Of a DNA stretch of 64,000 nucleotides, positions 62,960-64,000 are shown piece by piece. Within the stretch, counting starts at the first letter, position 1, and every line of letters begins with the position of its first letter. The stretch covers positions 1,145,344 through 1,209,343 of the forward strand of contig NC_008609.1 in assembly GCF_000015045.1 (NCBI RefSeq), written 5' to 3'. This stretch comes from Pelobacter propionicus DSM 2379. GTDB taxonomy: Bacteria > Desulfobacterota > Desulfuromonadia > Geobacterales > Pseudopelobacteraceae. The notes beneath the pieces were generated by a model, which saw nothing but the letters and a program-made list of their open reading frames with translations, searched no databases and had not been told where the DNA came from. A program made the translations under genes and the position numbers.

Positions 62960-64000
62960 CTAGCGGCGCGAGGCGTAGTCCGCCAGGCCGGCCAGATTGA
63001 AGCCGATGGTGAAGGACGGATTGCCGGAACGGTGGTGAACGGCCAGTTCCACGCTCCAGCACTGGTGCTGGTACTCCACGCTGTAAACCGATTCCAGGAA
63101 CCCGGATTTGTCGAAGGAGTAGCGGGTGGTGTAGCCGAAGTTCCACGGTTTGAAGCGTTTTGTGGCCAGCCTGGCCTCCAGGTATTCAACCTGGTTGGCG
63201 CTGTTTTCGCTGTTGCGGGTCATGCGGTAGCTGATGGCGGCGCTGCTGCCCCGCTTGCTGTCGTATTCCAGGCCGGGTTGGGCGCTGGAGAGGTAGTTGT
63301 GATGGAGGTCGTACCGTGCGTCGAAGGTTAGTTTGGCCTGTGGATGCAGCCAGGTTTCGCTCTCCAGGATCAGGTCTGATGCGTCGTGGCTGTTATCCAC
63401 CATGGACAGTTCGTCCCTGCGGCTGCCGTCGAAGCTGTACCCCTGCATCAGTTTGATGCGGGAAATATCGCGATACTCGCTGCTCTCCCCGTTCTGGAAC
63501 TTCCCGGTCAGGTAGCTGGTCACCCCGTAGTAGATCACGTTCTGGTGCAGGAGCCGATCCTCGTAGTCGTAGAAGGGGAGTCGCGACTGGTCCCGCTGGG
63601 GCGCGTAGCGGTAGGACACTTCCGGGGTCAGTTCGTGGCGCAGCTTCTTCAGGCTCTCGCCGTCCAGTTCGTAGACCCTGCTGAAGGAACTGGAGATGGT
63701 TGCTCCGACCTCGGGCATCAGGTTGCCGGTGGTGTCCTTGACGTCGCTGTTACTGGGGATGTCCGTGCCGTTGTATCCGCGCAGGTGCAGGCCGGCGTAG
63801 ACGGTGGCGTTCAGGTAGCCGGGCAGTCCGGTAACCATGCTCAGGCGGGGAAAAGCGTGCAGACGCTCACCGCTGACGCCGTTGTCGCGGTAGAAGTTCG
63901 TTGCTGTCGCGTCCAGGTCGAAGTAGAGCGGGGTATTGAAGATCTGCTGGCGCACCGCAGACAGGCCGATGGAGGGGAGGGTCTGCAGGGTGTCGCGGTT
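62960..64000 (-). CDS. lptD: LPS-assembly outer-membrane protein LptD, C-terminal part
   Basis: The frame is open to the window edge (NRDTLQTLPSIGLSAVRQQIFNTPLYF...), so the apparent GTG at 63955 is internal. The 346 residues seen are beta-barrel: FPRLSMVTGLPGYLNATVYAGLHLRGY, HELTPEVSYRYAPQRDQSRLPFYDYEDRL and alternating aromatic strands ending SFTIGFNLAGLADYASRR. This is the LptD barrel, which with LptE inserts LPS in the outer leaflet. The N-terminal OstA domain lies outside. Confidence 0.88.
   Translation of the reverse strand, partial: NRDTLQTLPSIGLSAVRQQIFNTPLYFDLDATATNFYRDNGVSGERLHAFPRLSMVTGLPGYLNATVYAGLHLRGYNGTDIPSNSDVKDTTGNLMPEVGATISSSFSRVYELDGESLKKLRHELTPEVSYRYAPQRDQSRLPFYDYEDRLLHQNVIYYGVTSYLTGKFQNGESSEYRDISRIKLMQGYSFDGSRRDELSMVDNSHDASDLILESETWLHPQAKLTFDARYDLHHNYLSSAQPGLEYDSKRGSSAAISYRMTRNSENSANQVEYLEARLATKRFKPWNFGYTTRYSFDKSGFLESVYSVEYQHQCWSVELAVHHRSGNPSFTIGFNLAGLADYASRR

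Overview
The window looks like the chromosome of a Geobacter/Pelobacter-type deltaproteobacterium (Desulfuromonadales). The grounds are a GC-rich housekeeping background, a citrate synthase resembling the mitochondrial/Geobacteraceae type, a two-iron superoxide reductase (desulfoferrodoxin), DUF3343, many large hybrid sensor kinases, and the ffh-rpsP, purL/purQ/purF and lptD genes. The species is my inference; nothing was searched.

Layout. 1-3.3 kb: ffh and the first codons of rpsP on the minus strand, then small conserved genes including a DciA-like protein. 3.3-11.1 kb: a redox/electrophile cluster (flavin reductase, Old Yellow Enzyme, HxlR regulator, YhdH/AcuI-type oxidoreductase). Two near-identical IS1182-family elements, each inserted at a CTAG, have cut the Old Yellow Enzyme gene off from its upstream region. 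11.6-30.6 kb: an integrative element of about 18.9 kb lying between 44-bp direct repeats, one of which is the 3' half of a tRNA-Arg(TCT) gene. It carries two toxin-antitoxin pairs, an XRE repressor with an operator array, a Bro-N protein, an excisionase-like protein, a CHC2/Toprim primase, an SF3-like ATPase, a serine recombinase and a tyrosine integrase. It has no capsid, tail or conjugation genes. Its right part holds the most interesting cargo: a translationally coupled pair of an LCAT-type lipase and a 995-residue caspase-like / STAND NTPase / TPR protein. A third IS1182 copy splits the second gene, and removing the IS plus one CTAG restores the frame exactly. Diverged repeats of about 57 nt sit between the element's modules.

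30.7-45.3 kb: desulfoferrodoxin with a palindromic operator over its promoter, citrate synthase, an M24 peptidase, an SPFH-GYF protein, a thioesterase, then a sensory cluster of two hybrid histidine kinases and two periplasmic binding proteins, and a XerD-like recombinase. 45.6-59.9 kb: a metallo-beta-lactamase-fold hydrolase and a purine/pyrimidine run (purB, mscS-like, purL with fused PurS-like domains, purQ, purF, pyrE, a tlyA-HIT fusion). A small island of MNT-type nucleotidyltransferase, hicB, frameshifted hicA and recQ interrupts this run. 59.9-64 kb: an M-box magnesium riboswitch with its terminator upstream of a PRC/MgtE_N/CBS protein that lacks the membrane domain, followed by an NRAMP-family transporter. 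The C-terminal part of lptD closes the window.

The main candidate for a new system is the lipase plus caspase-STAND-TPR operon carried as cargo of the tRNA-Arg element. Its domains match the logic of prokaryotic NLR-like immunity, and this copy appears to have been disarmed by an IS.
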